From contig DAOWDZ010000234.1 of assembly GCA_030638765.1 (NCBI GenBank), forward strand, positions 1-12,586: 12,586 nt of DNA. Reading direction: 5' to 3'. Of this stretch, positions 1 to 7,050 are shown piece by piece. The notes below the pieces were generated by a model. That model was not told where the DNA came from. It saw only the letters and a program-made list of their open reading frames with translations, and searched no databases. Positions within the stretch are counted from its first letter, which is position 1; every line of letters starts with the position of its first letter. Origin of the DNA: Desulfocapsa sp. (GTDB lineage: Bacteria; Desulfobacterota; Desulfobulbia; Desulfobulbales; Desulfocapsaceae). The position numbers and the translations under genes were made by a program.

Positions 1-78
1 GGAGTAACTCGCTTATGGTAAGGGATTGTTTTTTTTGTCAGCAGTTTTTGCATGAATTAATAAAAAGAGTTTATAAAA

Positions 79-93
79 TGAGACATTGTCTCA
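79..93. repeat. Short perfect inverted repeat downstream of the ferredoxin gene
   Basis: TGAGACA-T-TGTCTCA has 7-bp arms around a single central base. Read on the minus strand it lies about 55 nt after the ferredoxin stop and is followed by TTTTATAAAC and a later T-rich stretch, so it could act as a weak intrinsic terminator (realistic stem of 5 bp with a 5-nt loop). It could equally be an operator for a gene beyond the left edge. The stem is short and AT-rich, so either role is uncertain. Nothing else in positions 1-148 can be supported. Confidence 0.3.
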
Positions 94-148
94 GATAATT
101 TATTCAGATTGTCGGCACTTGCCTGTACCTGTGAAATGCCGCTATTAA

Positions 149-478
149 TTAGTGTTGTTTTGAGCAGCTAGGATTTAATTCAGTACTTGTTGGTATGTGG
201 ACAACAAGGTCGTGCAGACTGTGTGTTTGACATGAAAGTCGCCAGCCCTGTGAAATTAGATCCTTACCCAGGCGTTTTATCTCTCTTTCATTTGGTTGAG
301 TCAGTCCTTTTTGGCCATTCTGGATTTTCATACGGCAGCACCCACAGTTAGCGTGACCTCCACATGTTGTGTGAATAGGAACGTCATGTAGTAAAAAATT
401 ATTCAGCAGGCTGTATGCTGGCTGGAAGGAAATCGTCAAGTTTAGATTCGTGATGGTGATGGATCGAGAGTTGGTCAT
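149..478 (-). CDS. Small [2Fe-2S] ferredoxin, adrenodoxin-like cysteine spacing
   Basis: This is a 109-residue soluble electron carrier. The sequence shows C39-x5-C45-x2-C48 and then C83 after 34 residues, in the context TTCGGHANCGCC and WRLSCQT. That is the four-cysteine ligand pattern of beta-grasp [2Fe-2S] ferredoxins, with the adrenodoxin/putidaredoxin-type x5 spacing rather than the plant-type x4. The N-terminal strand pair (ITITNLNLTISF) and the C-terminal LVVHIP strand also fit that fold. C47 and C105 are additional cysteines. There is no signal peptide, so it should be cytoplasmic. I chose the ATG at 478; an in-frame TTG at 490 would add four residues, and neither has a clear Shine-Dalgarno. 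A promoter candidate lies 58-87 nt upstream of the ATG. No reductase or oxygenase partner is visible, so the redox partner is unknown. Family call is firm, specific role unknown. Confidence 0.85.
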   Translation of the reverse strand: MTNSRSITITNLNLTISFQPAYSLLNNFLLHDVPIHTTCGGHANCGCCRMKIQNGQKGLTQPNEREIKRLGKDLISQGWRLSCQTHSLHDLVVHIPTSTELNPSCSKQH

Positions 479-535
479 TGTAGTTAACAAAAATTGTGTG
501 CTGAGATATAGGAAAATTTACCGTACACTTTGTTT

Positions 536-565
536 ATTTTATGTGTTTTTATCAGGATAAGTCAA
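536..565 (-). promoter_or_regulatory. Candidate sigma70-type promoter for the ferredoxin gene
   Basis: On the minus strand TTGACT (560-565) is followed after 18 nt by TAAAAT (536-541). Both boxes are one base off consensus. Transcription would start near 529, leaving a leader of about 50 nt before the ATG at 478. This suggests the ferredoxin can be transcribed separately from glycogen phosphorylase upstream. Confidence 0.45.
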
Positions 566-740
566 AGGAAAAGAGATGGCTTCTTAACGATTAAAGGATG
601 ATCTAATGATATAGCAATCGCCAGAGGAATGAAAAAAAATCAGATAGGTAGAAAAAAAAGAGACGGCAAAATGCTAAATGATCTGTTCAGGTTTTGAGTT
701 TTCTGGAGGTCTGCTGTATGTAGATTGTTTTGGCCTCAAT
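566..740. other. Intergenic stretch between glycogen phosphorylase and the ferredoxin
   Basis: I find no credible gene here. There are two A8 tracts on the plus strand (around 631-638 and 652-659), which are T8 runs in the direction of the flanking genes. I cannot find a GC-rich stem directly before either, so I do not call a terminator. Transcription of glycogen phosphorylase may end here by another route or run on into the ferredoxin. Confidence 0.4.
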
Positions 741-3272
741 TTATAACTCTGAATCGTTTTTTGATGCACTGAATAGAACACCATCCTCGGGAAGTGTCTG
801 CCATTTGAGTTTCACAGGGAAGGGCTTTACGTCCCAGATTTTTCTGCTGTAATCGGTAATGGATCGATCTGACGAAAACTTTCCCATACGGCAGGTATTT
901 AAAATGGACATCCTGGCCCATTTATTTTTATCTAGAAACATTGTAGAAACGGTGTCCTGAGTATCTATATATGCCTGATAATCTGCAAAAAGCATATACT
1001 GATCATCGTAAAGCAGGGAATCAATGACGGGTTTGAAAAGGTCTCTGTCGCCATGTGAGAAATGTCCATTAGCTATAAGGTCAATACACTTTTTAAGGGT
1101 TTCATTTCCGTGATAATAGTCCATGGGATGGTATCCATTCGATTGCCGCTCCATCACTTCTTCAACAGTGAGCCCAAAAAGAAAGAAGTTTTTTTCACCA
1201 ACTTCTTCGCGAATTTCTACATTTGCCCCATCAAGTGTTCCTATGGTGAGGGCGCCATTCATGGAGAATTTCATGTTTCCAGTGCCGGATGCTTCCTTTC
1301 CAGCAAGAGAAATTTGTTCTGAAAGATCAGTCATAGGATAGACAGAGTGACCGATTTTAACATTATAATTGGGGATAAAGAATACTTTGAGTCGATCTCG
1401 TACGTCCGGATCATTATTTACAACATGAGCCACGGAAGTGATAAATTTAATCATTCGTTTGGCCATAAAATAGCCAGGCGCAGCTTTCCCGCCAAAGACA
1501 AAGAGACGGGGTGTGATGTTGACGTTCGGATTTTCTTTTATTCGGTTATAGAGGGTGACAATGTGAAGAACGTTAAGGTGCTGGCGTTTATATTCATGGA
1601 TCCGTTTTACCTGTACATCAAACATTGATGTCGGATCAACAATGATGTTCTGCTGCTGTTTGATAATGGCAGCAAAATCTGTCTTGTTTTTTTCTTTGAC
1701 GTCAATCCAGGATTCCTGAAAAGCAGAATCATCAGCAATATGAGCTAGGCCTTGCAGTTCATTAAGATTAGTGAGCCATTTTTCACCAATGGCATCGGTG
1801 ATCAGACGTGTGAGGCGTGGATTACTGACAGCTATCCAGCGTCTTGGGGTGACACCATTGGTAACATTACGTATTTTACCAGGATACATGGTGTTCCAGT
1901 CTGATAAGGTATGTTTACGTAACAGGTCGGTATGCATGGCAGCAACACCATTAATTGCTTTAGAGCCGACGCAGGCAAGGTTGGCCATACGGATATATTT
2001 GGGGCCGGATTCATCAATGATGGACATTCGATTAATACGAGCATCGTCACCAGGAAATTTCATCCGTACCTGATCAAGAAAGCGGGAGTTTATTTCGTAA
2101 ATGATTTCAAGGTGTCTCGGAAGAAGTTCTTTGAACAGAGAGAGTTCCCATTTTTCCATGGCTTCAGGCAGGAGGGTATGGTTGGTGTAGCAGAGAGTCT
2201 GGTGAGAAATTTTCCATGCTTTGTCCCAGTCATAGTGGTGTTCATCAACGAGTAGTCGCATTAGTTCAGGAACTGCAATGGAAGGGTGGGTATCGTTGAG
2301 CTGAACGGTGAAACCTTCATGGAAATTATCCAATGTTTTATGGGTGAAGAGGTGGGTGCGGATCATATCCTGAAGGGAGCAGGAAACAAAAAAGAACTGC
2401 TGCTCAAGCCGTAACTGTTTACCACGAAACTGTTCGTCATTGGGATAGAGGACTTTTGTGATGGTTTCTGCAGTGATTTTATCTTCAACAGCGCCGTAAT
2501 AGTCGCCTGTGTTGAAGTCTTCAAAATCAAAGGATGCGTTGGCTTCTGCACTCCAGAGACGCAGCAGGTTGACGTTGTTCACTTTGTAACCGGGAATCGG
2601 TGTATCGTAGGGGACGCCGGTAACAACTCTTGCAGGTCTCCAGCGCATTCTTCTTGTACTGAATTCGCCATGGTAAATTTCAGTGAAACCGCCAAATCCA
2701 ACACTACAGGCTAAATCTGATTTTTTGATCTCCCAGGGGTTACCTGCATGAAGCCATCTGTCACTGATTTCCTTTTGCCAGCCATTCTCTATTTCCTGGT
2801 CAAACATGCCATATTCGTAACGAATACCATAGCCGATTGCAGGGATTTGCAGTGAAGCTAAAGAGTCAAGATAGCAGGCAGCAAGTCTTCCCAGGCCACC
2901 ATTGCCAAGTCCGGGCTCTTCTTCATGGTCAATAATTTCCTTAAGATTAAGACCACTTTCTGTAGCGGCTTGGTTAAAGTCATCGTAGAGTCCAAGGTTG
3001 ACGAGATTGTTGTGCAGGTGGGGGCCCATGAGAAATTCGGCCGATAAGTAACAGACTATTTTGGATTCTTTATCAAGCAGTGCTTCTGCAGAATTGATAA
3101 AGAGGTGTTGCATTTTGTCTCTTAATGTTTGCGAGACTGCGAGGTAGTAGTCGTTTAAGCTCGCTCGACGAATAGTAACACCTTGCTTATAGAAAATATT
3201 ATAGGCAAAAGCACGTTTGATTTCATTGATGTCTTCCTGTTTGCTGCTGGGGGTGGCTTGTTCAGGATTCAT
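741..3272 (-). CDS. glgP: Glycogen/starch/alpha-glucan phosphorylase (GT35, PLP-dependent)
   Basis: This 843-residue cytoplasmic enzyme releases glucose-1-phosphate from glycogen or other alpha-1,4-glucans using phosphate and a pyridoxal-phosphate cofactor. Its length is normal for the family. Visible landmarks are GNGGLGRLAACYLDSLA (123-139), NDTHPS (326-331), the NHTLLPEAMEKW loop (364-375), TNGVTPRRW (471-479), VQVKRIHEYKRQ (553-564) with the phosphate-binding K556/R557, and ASGTGNMKF (661-669), where K668 is the PLP Schiff-base lysine. The stretch before that lysine (KIGHSVYPMTDLSEQISLAG, 639-658) departs from the usual SLAEKxIPAADLSEQISTAG. The start ATG has AGGAG (3280-3284) at 7 nt. 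It follows the mechanosensitive channel gene by 67 nt on the same strand, with no terminator or strong promoter visible between them. No other glycogen genes are in the window. Which glucan it prefers (glycogen or maltodextrin) cannot be read here. Confidence 0.97.
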   Translation of the reverse strand: MNPEQATPSSKQEDINEIKRAFAYNIFYKQGVTIRRASLNDYYLAVSQTLRDKMQHLFINSAEALLDKESKIVCYLSAEFLMGPHLHNNLVNLGLYDDFNQAATESGLNLKEIIDHEEEPGLGNGGLGRLAACYLDSLASLQIPAIGYGIRYEYGMFDQEIENGWQKEISDRWLHAGNPWEIKKSDLACSVGFGGFTEIYHGEFSTRRMRWRPARVVTGVPYDTPIPGYKVNNVNLLRLWSAEANASFDFEDFNTGDYYGAVEDKITAETITKVLYPNDEQFRGKQLRLEQQFFFVSCSLQDMIRTHLFTHKTLDNFHEGFTVQLNDTHPSIAVPELMRLLVDEHHYDWDKAWKISHQTLCYTNHTLLPEAMEKWELSLFKELLPRHLEIIYEINSRFLDQVRMKFPGDDARINRMSIIDESGPKYIRMANLACVGSKAINGVAAMHTDLLRKHTLSDWNTMYPGKIRNVTNGVTPRRWIAVSNPRLTRLITDAIGEKWLTNLNELQGLAHIADDSAFQESWIDVKEKNKTDFAAIIKQQQNIIVDPTSMFDVQVKRIHEYKRQHLNVLHIVTLYNRIKENPNVNITPRLFVFGGKAAPGYFMAKRMIKFITSVAHVVNNDPDVRDRLKVFFIPNYNVKIGHSVYPMTDLSEQISLAGKEASGTGNMKFSMNGALTIGTLDGANVEIREEVGEKNFFLFGLTVEEVMERQSNGYHPMDYYHGNETLKKCIDLIANGHFSHGDRDLFKPVIDSLLYDDQYMLFADYQAYIDTQDTVSTMFLDKNKWARMSILNTCRMGKFSSDRSITDYSRKIWDVKPFPVKLKWQTLPEDGVLFSASKNDSEL

Positions 3273-3279
3273 TGTATGG

Positions 3280-3284
3280 CTCCT
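3280..3284 (-). promoter_or_regulatory. Ribosome binding site of glycogen phosphorylase
   Basis: AGGAG on the minus strand sits 7 nt before the ATG at 3272 and fixes this start. It is one of the few strong Shine-Dalgarno sequences on the minus strand of this window. Confidence 0.75.
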
Positions 3285-3339
3285 TGTTTGACATCAGTTA
3301 TAGAAACGATTCAGGTTCGAAAAATTTCATAGTTTGTTA

Positions 3340-5664
3340 CTATTCTGTTTTCTTCTTGTTTTCCTCTTCCTGCTGTAAAAGAGCGGCAGCAGCACCAGCT
3401 TCAAGAGTCTTTCTGCTTTCATCGGTAAGAGTATTCTTCACCTGATCGGGAAGTTCAACAATGACTTTACGATGGGCATAATTTATACCTTTGGTGGTGA
3501 GCGCTTCAGATATTCTGCGATAGGCTTCTCGTTTGATAACAAATTGAGTCCCGGATTGAGCCTTGAATTTGACCCGAATGACCATTACGGACCCTGTAAT
3601 CTCTTTGACACCTGCTGATTTAATAGGCTGTATGAAATCATTTCTGAATTCATCTTCATTAAGCATTGCCTGGCCAACTTTTTTGATCACTTTACGAATC
3701 TTGTCAACATCGGCATCATAGTCAAATTCCAGATTGAATTTGACAACGATTCCGCCTCGCATAAAGTTGGTGATGGAGCCAAGTTCGCTGTGAGGTACTA
3801 TCTGTAGCATTCCACGATGATGCCGAAGCATGACATTACGAAGAGTAATGGATTCTACGGCTCCTGAAACCGATCCAGCTTGAATATATTCGCCAACTCT
3901 GAAGGCATCGTCGAGCAGGTAGAAAAAACCAGAAAAAATATCACTCACCATTTTTTGGGCGCCAAATCCAACGGCAAGACCGACAACACCGGCACCGGCT
4001 AAGAGTGGGCCAATGTCAACACCTATTGCAGAAAGGATAACCATAGTTACCATCACCAGTAAGGTGGAAGCAATGAGTTTGCGGAGCATCGGGAGTAGTG
4101 TAAAGCTTCGTCCACGTGTGGCTGCACCTCCCCATTCGTCGTCATTTGTTTCTTTCTTTTTGTGAGTCGGCGTGTCGTCCAATATCTTTTGCTCAATATA
4201 GGTTGAGGAAAATTTCCAAACGGTTAACCCAAGTGCGAGTGCTATGATTGATTCAAAAACTGCACTTGTTATGTTGCTTGCGTAGGGGATGTCGATATTC
4301 CAGAGACTGAGAGCCCAGACTATTAATGCTGAGAATATTGAAAGGCTCATTATACGAGATGTTGTCACGTAGAGTTTTCGTTCTTTCTCTTTTTTCAGAA
4401 GAATTTTTTTCTTTTGGTCATCATCAACTGATTCTTTTTCGTCATGGTCGTAAATCCCCAGTGTATGAATTGAAACTCTGACGACCCATTGACCAAGGCT
4501 ATTAAAGATGATGAAGAGCGGCAGGAATAATAGGCTTAAAATAAATGCAGAGTTAGCACGCTGAATGCCTGAAAGCTGGTCTCCAACCATTATAATCCAG
4601 ATGATCAGGAAATAGAGGGTTATGGGAACATGCCAGAATTGGGCGAACTGTTCAACAATCCAGTTTCTTGTTTTGTGCAGATCACTGTTTTTCAGAATAT
4701 GATCTCTTACGTAAGAACGACTCCGTTTGATCATTAACATAATCGAAAGGATAAGAAGAGTTCCGAAGAATATTGCGGTTATCTGAATGGACATTCTGTC
4801 AAATCCAAGTTCACGTTGCAGGGCAATAAAGAGGATAACTGTGAAGATAAATGAGCAGAGGTTTACAATTCCTTTATGAACCGTTGCCGCGGTTTGGTCG
4901 TCGATCTGAATAACCCGAAGGGCAGCATTTTTTGGTGAGAAGAATATTGTTGAAATGCGAAAAAGCAGACGATAGAAAATGATTACAAAAAATAGTGAAA
5001 GAAAAAGATATCGTACCGGTGGGTAGTCACTGATCGGCGTCAGAAGAAAGAAGAGAAAAGAGGATGCCGTGAAAATAGAGATGTGTATTAATGAGGGTAC
5101 GGCAAACATGATCCCTGCAATAAAGCGCATTGAACCATCAAGTGATGGAATTGCTTTTTCCTGAAACTGTTTTCTGAATTTATCTGAGAAACGGCGGATG
5201 AAAATTTCCACACCCCAGGCGGCGCCAAATATGAAAACAAGTGAAAATAGTGTAAGTAGAAAATTTCCTAAACTGCCATTTCCTATTTTTCTTGCAATGC
5301 GAATATAATCGCCAGGTATTTGAGTAAGACTGCTCAGTAAGCCTTTTGATGTGACATTTTTGTCTTCTGGTTCATCTAATAGATGAAGCCATTGTGAAAC
5401 ATTTTTGACGATACCAGTACTGTCTTTTAGATTGCCCGAAGTTGTGTTTAGCGTATTCGTGAGCTCTGTTATCAGCAGGCTGCGAACCTGTTCGTCACTC
5501 ATTTTAGCAAGAACAGAATCGATCTGTTCTGGTGCCAGAGCATCCAAAGTTAGATTGGCAGGGCTGGGCTGTTCTGCGAAAAGGTTAACTGGTTGCCAAA
5601 GAAGGCTTATAGAAAGGACAAAGCAGAGAAGCAAAAGATGCTGAATGTGTTTTTTCATGACCAT
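3340..5664 (-). CDS. Large MscS-family mechanosensitive ion channel with N-terminal signal sequence
   Basis: This 774-residue inner-membrane channel would open under membrane tension and release solutes. Residues 4-30 look like a cleavable signal peptide (hydrophobic LLLLCFVLSISLLW, then NLFAEQ). A periplasmic segment of about 100 residues follows, including LDALAPEQIDSVLAKMSDEQ (40-59), a kind of start seen in large proteobacterial MscS proteins. About ten hydrophobic helices span 132-152, 180-207, 217-237, 265-283, 291-311, 343-362, 370-390, 436-453, 465-485 and 528-548. The pore helix is GPLLAGAGVVGLAVGFGAQK (552-571), followed by the MscS beta domain (DAFRVGEYIQ, IVPHSELGSITNF) to about 735 and a charged, Ala-rich tail. 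Charged loops lie at 405-430 and 496-518. Its ATG overlaps the TolC stop (TAATG) and has no Shine-Dalgarno, so translation is probably coupled; a second ATG two codons in (5658) is possible. Overall plan resembles E. coli YbiO-sized channels, but I do not assign that name. Confidence 0.93.
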   Translation of the reverse strand: MVMKKHIQHLLLLCFVLSISLLWQPVNLFAEQPSPANLTLDALAPEQIDSVLAKMSDEQVRSLLITELTNTLNTTSGNLKDSTGIVKNVSQWLHLLDEPEDKNVTSKGLLSSLTQIPGDYIRIARKIGNGSLGNFLLTLFSLVFIFGAAWGVEIFIRRFSDKFRKQFQEKAIPSLDGSMRFIAGIMFAVPSLIHISIFTASSFLFFLLTPISDYPPVRYLFLSLFFVIIFYRLLFRISTIFFSPKNAALRVIQIDDQTAATVHKGIVNLCSFIFTVILFIALQRELGFDRMSIQITAIFFGTLLILSIMLMIKRSRSYVRDHILKNSDLHKTRNWIVEQFAQFWHVPITLYFLIIWIIMVGDQLSGIQRANSAFILSLLFLPLFIIFNSLGQWVVRVSIHTLGIYDHDEKESVDDDQKKKILLKKEKERKLYVTTSRIMSLSIFSALIVWALSLWNIDIPYASNITSAVFESIIALALGLTVWKFSSTYIEQKILDDTPTHKKKETNDDEWGGAATRGRSFTLLPMLRKLIASTLLVMVTMVILSAIGVDIGPLLAGAGVVGLAVGFGAQKMVSDIFSGFFYLLDDAFRVGEYIQAGSVSGAVESITLRNVMLRHHRGMLQIVPHSELGSITNFMRGGIVVKFNLEFDYDADVDKIRKVIKKVGQAMLNEDEFRNDFIQPIKSAGVKEITGSVMVIRVKFKAQSGTQFVIKREAYRRISEALTTKGINYAHRKVIVELPDQVKNTLTDESRKTLEAGAAAALLQQEEENKKKTE

Positions 5665-7022
5665 TATGGGTGAATTGTTTTTGTAGGGCTTTTAGCGGAA
5701 AGGGACATGTTTGGAAAATGACCCACGGCCTTTTCAAGGCTTGCAAGTGATGTATTATAGTCAAAGAATGTTGTTATGAGATTACTCTTTGCTTTGGTGA
5801 AACGCAACTGAGCATCATTAAATTCTATTAAGTCCCCAAGGCCGGATTTATAACGGCCATCCGCAAGAGAGAGGTTCTCGCCGGCAAGTTTGAGGATTTT
5901 GTCAGCCAGAAAAACTGATTTATGTTTTTCCTGGGCGAGGTGATAACTGTCTGTAACCTGCTGAATAGTCATGAGCTTGATGGTATGCATTCGTGCCTGG
6001 GAACTTCTAAGGTTTGATTTAGCTTCGGCTACTTCTCCATCGGTACGAAGGCCTGAAAAAAAATCCCAGTTCAGGCCAACACTGAGCTGCCATTGGTTCT
6101 GAAATGTGGAAAGATCTGTTTCGTAGGTGTTATATGTACCGTTAACTCCAATTGCAGGCCAGTAGCCACCACGTGCTGATGTAAGCCTGAATTCTGATGC
6201 TTCAATATCCTTTTGTGCCTGGATAAGATCAGGACGTTGAAGAGATGCCCTTTGTAATAACTCTTCAAGGGTCCCCGGGATTTTTGCAAGAAGATTATTG
6301 AATTCTGCCAGCTGATGACTTTCTTTTTTTATAGTATAGTTTCCATTGTTTGGCTTTGTACCGATTATTTTTTCCAGATTCACTCTGGCGGATTTAAAAG
6401 CAAATTCGCTTTGCAGGAGTAATAGGTTTGAATTTGCAAGTTCAACTTCTGCATTTGTCACATCAATTTTAGATTTAACTCCGGCTTTATAATATTCCAC
6501 GGCTCGTTCGTGATGTTTTTCATAGGAGTGGACTTGTTCAGTGGCCACCTGAATAAGGTAATGTTTTGAGTGAATATCGAAGTAGGACGCTTTAACGGAA
6601 TAGACAAGATCTGTTGTAACCGAATTTAAGTAGGCACGGGCTGATTCGACCTGTTTTCCGGCAGTTGAAATGGAACCTGTGGTTTTGCCAAAATCAAAGA
6701 TAAGCTGATTGCCACTGAGTGTTCCTGATAAGACGCTATCTTCATCAGTGGGGGCAAGTCCGTCAATGTGAACCAGTGCCGCTTGGGTTGAAGCTGAAAG
6801 TTGTGGCAGATAAGCACTTGCTGCCTGAGTACTTCTTCCTTCAGCTGCCTGCACCTGATTACGGGCATCATCAATTTCCGGATTGTGAAGGATGGCAATT
6901 TTGATAAACTGTTCAAGGCCAATGATATGGGCCTTGTTGACAGTGTTGTCTTCTGAATGAGCTGTAAACCCAATGGTGCAAAAAAGGATAACAAAAGAGA
7001 ATATTTTGAATGAAAGCTGCAT
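5664..7022 (-). CDS. TolC-family outer-membrane efflux channel
   Basis: This 452-residue protein would form the trimeric outer-membrane and periplasmic tunnel of the efflux pump encoded upstream. A signal peptide is clear (MQLSFKIFSFVILFCTIGFTAHSED, cut near residue 23). Two outer-membrane efflux repeats follow, roughly 36-220 and 255-435. Each has long amphipathic helices rich in Ala, Gln and Glu, and a beta segment typical of the barrel strands (LSGTLSGNQLIFDFG at 98-112; WQLSVGLNWDFFSG at 311-324). YKAGVKSKIDVTNAEVEL (178-195) and YKSGLGDLIEFNDAQL (391-406) are the paired motifs of the two repeats. There is no N-terminal lipobox, so unlike OprM it is not a lipoprotein. It starts 28 nt after the RND gene; upstream bases lack a strong Shine-Dalgarno. 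Length is normal and no frame damage is seen. Confidence 0.93.
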   Translation of the reverse strand: MQLSFKIFSFVILFCTIGFTAHSEDNTVNKAHIIGLEQFIKIAILHNPEIDDARNQVQAAEGRSTQAASAYLPQLSASTQAALVHIDGLAPTDEDSVLSGTLSGNQLIFDFGKTTGSISTAGKQVESARAYLNSVTTDLVYSVKASYFDIHSKHYLIQVATEQVHSYEKHHERAVEYYKAGVKSKIDVTNAEVELANSNLLLLQSEFAFKSARVNLEKIIGTKPNNGNYTIKKESHQLAEFNNLLAKIPGTLEELLQRASLQRPDLIQAQKDIEASEFRLTSARGGYWPAIGVNGTYNTYETDLSTFQNQWQLSVGLNWDFFSGLRTDGEVAEAKSNLRSSQARMHTIKLMTIQQVTDSYHLAQEKHKSVFLADKILKLAGENLSLADGRYKSGLGDLIEFNDAQLRFTKAKSNLITTFFDYNTSLASLEKAVGHFPNMSLSAKSPTKTIHP

Positions 7023-7050
7023 AATATTACCAATATTGTCTGTTGAATAT

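Noticed and set aside
3..98. Plus-strand frame open to the left edge with an internal CFFC
   Set aside because: Short, AT-rich and phenylalanine/leucine-biased. It could be chance and nothing ties it to a gene beyond the edge.
625..665. Two A8 tracts as possible terminators for glycogen phosphorylase
   Set aside because: On the minus strand they give T-runs, but I cannot find a stable stem directly before either.
1062..2255. Several plus-strand open frames of 72-107 codons
   Set aside because: All are antisense to glycogen phosphorylase and show no motifs of their own.
6626..7033. 135-codon minus-strand open frame overlapping the TolC-like gene
   Set aside because: It is an out-of-frame shadow of the signal peptide and first repeat of the TolC-like protein, which has clear family motifs.
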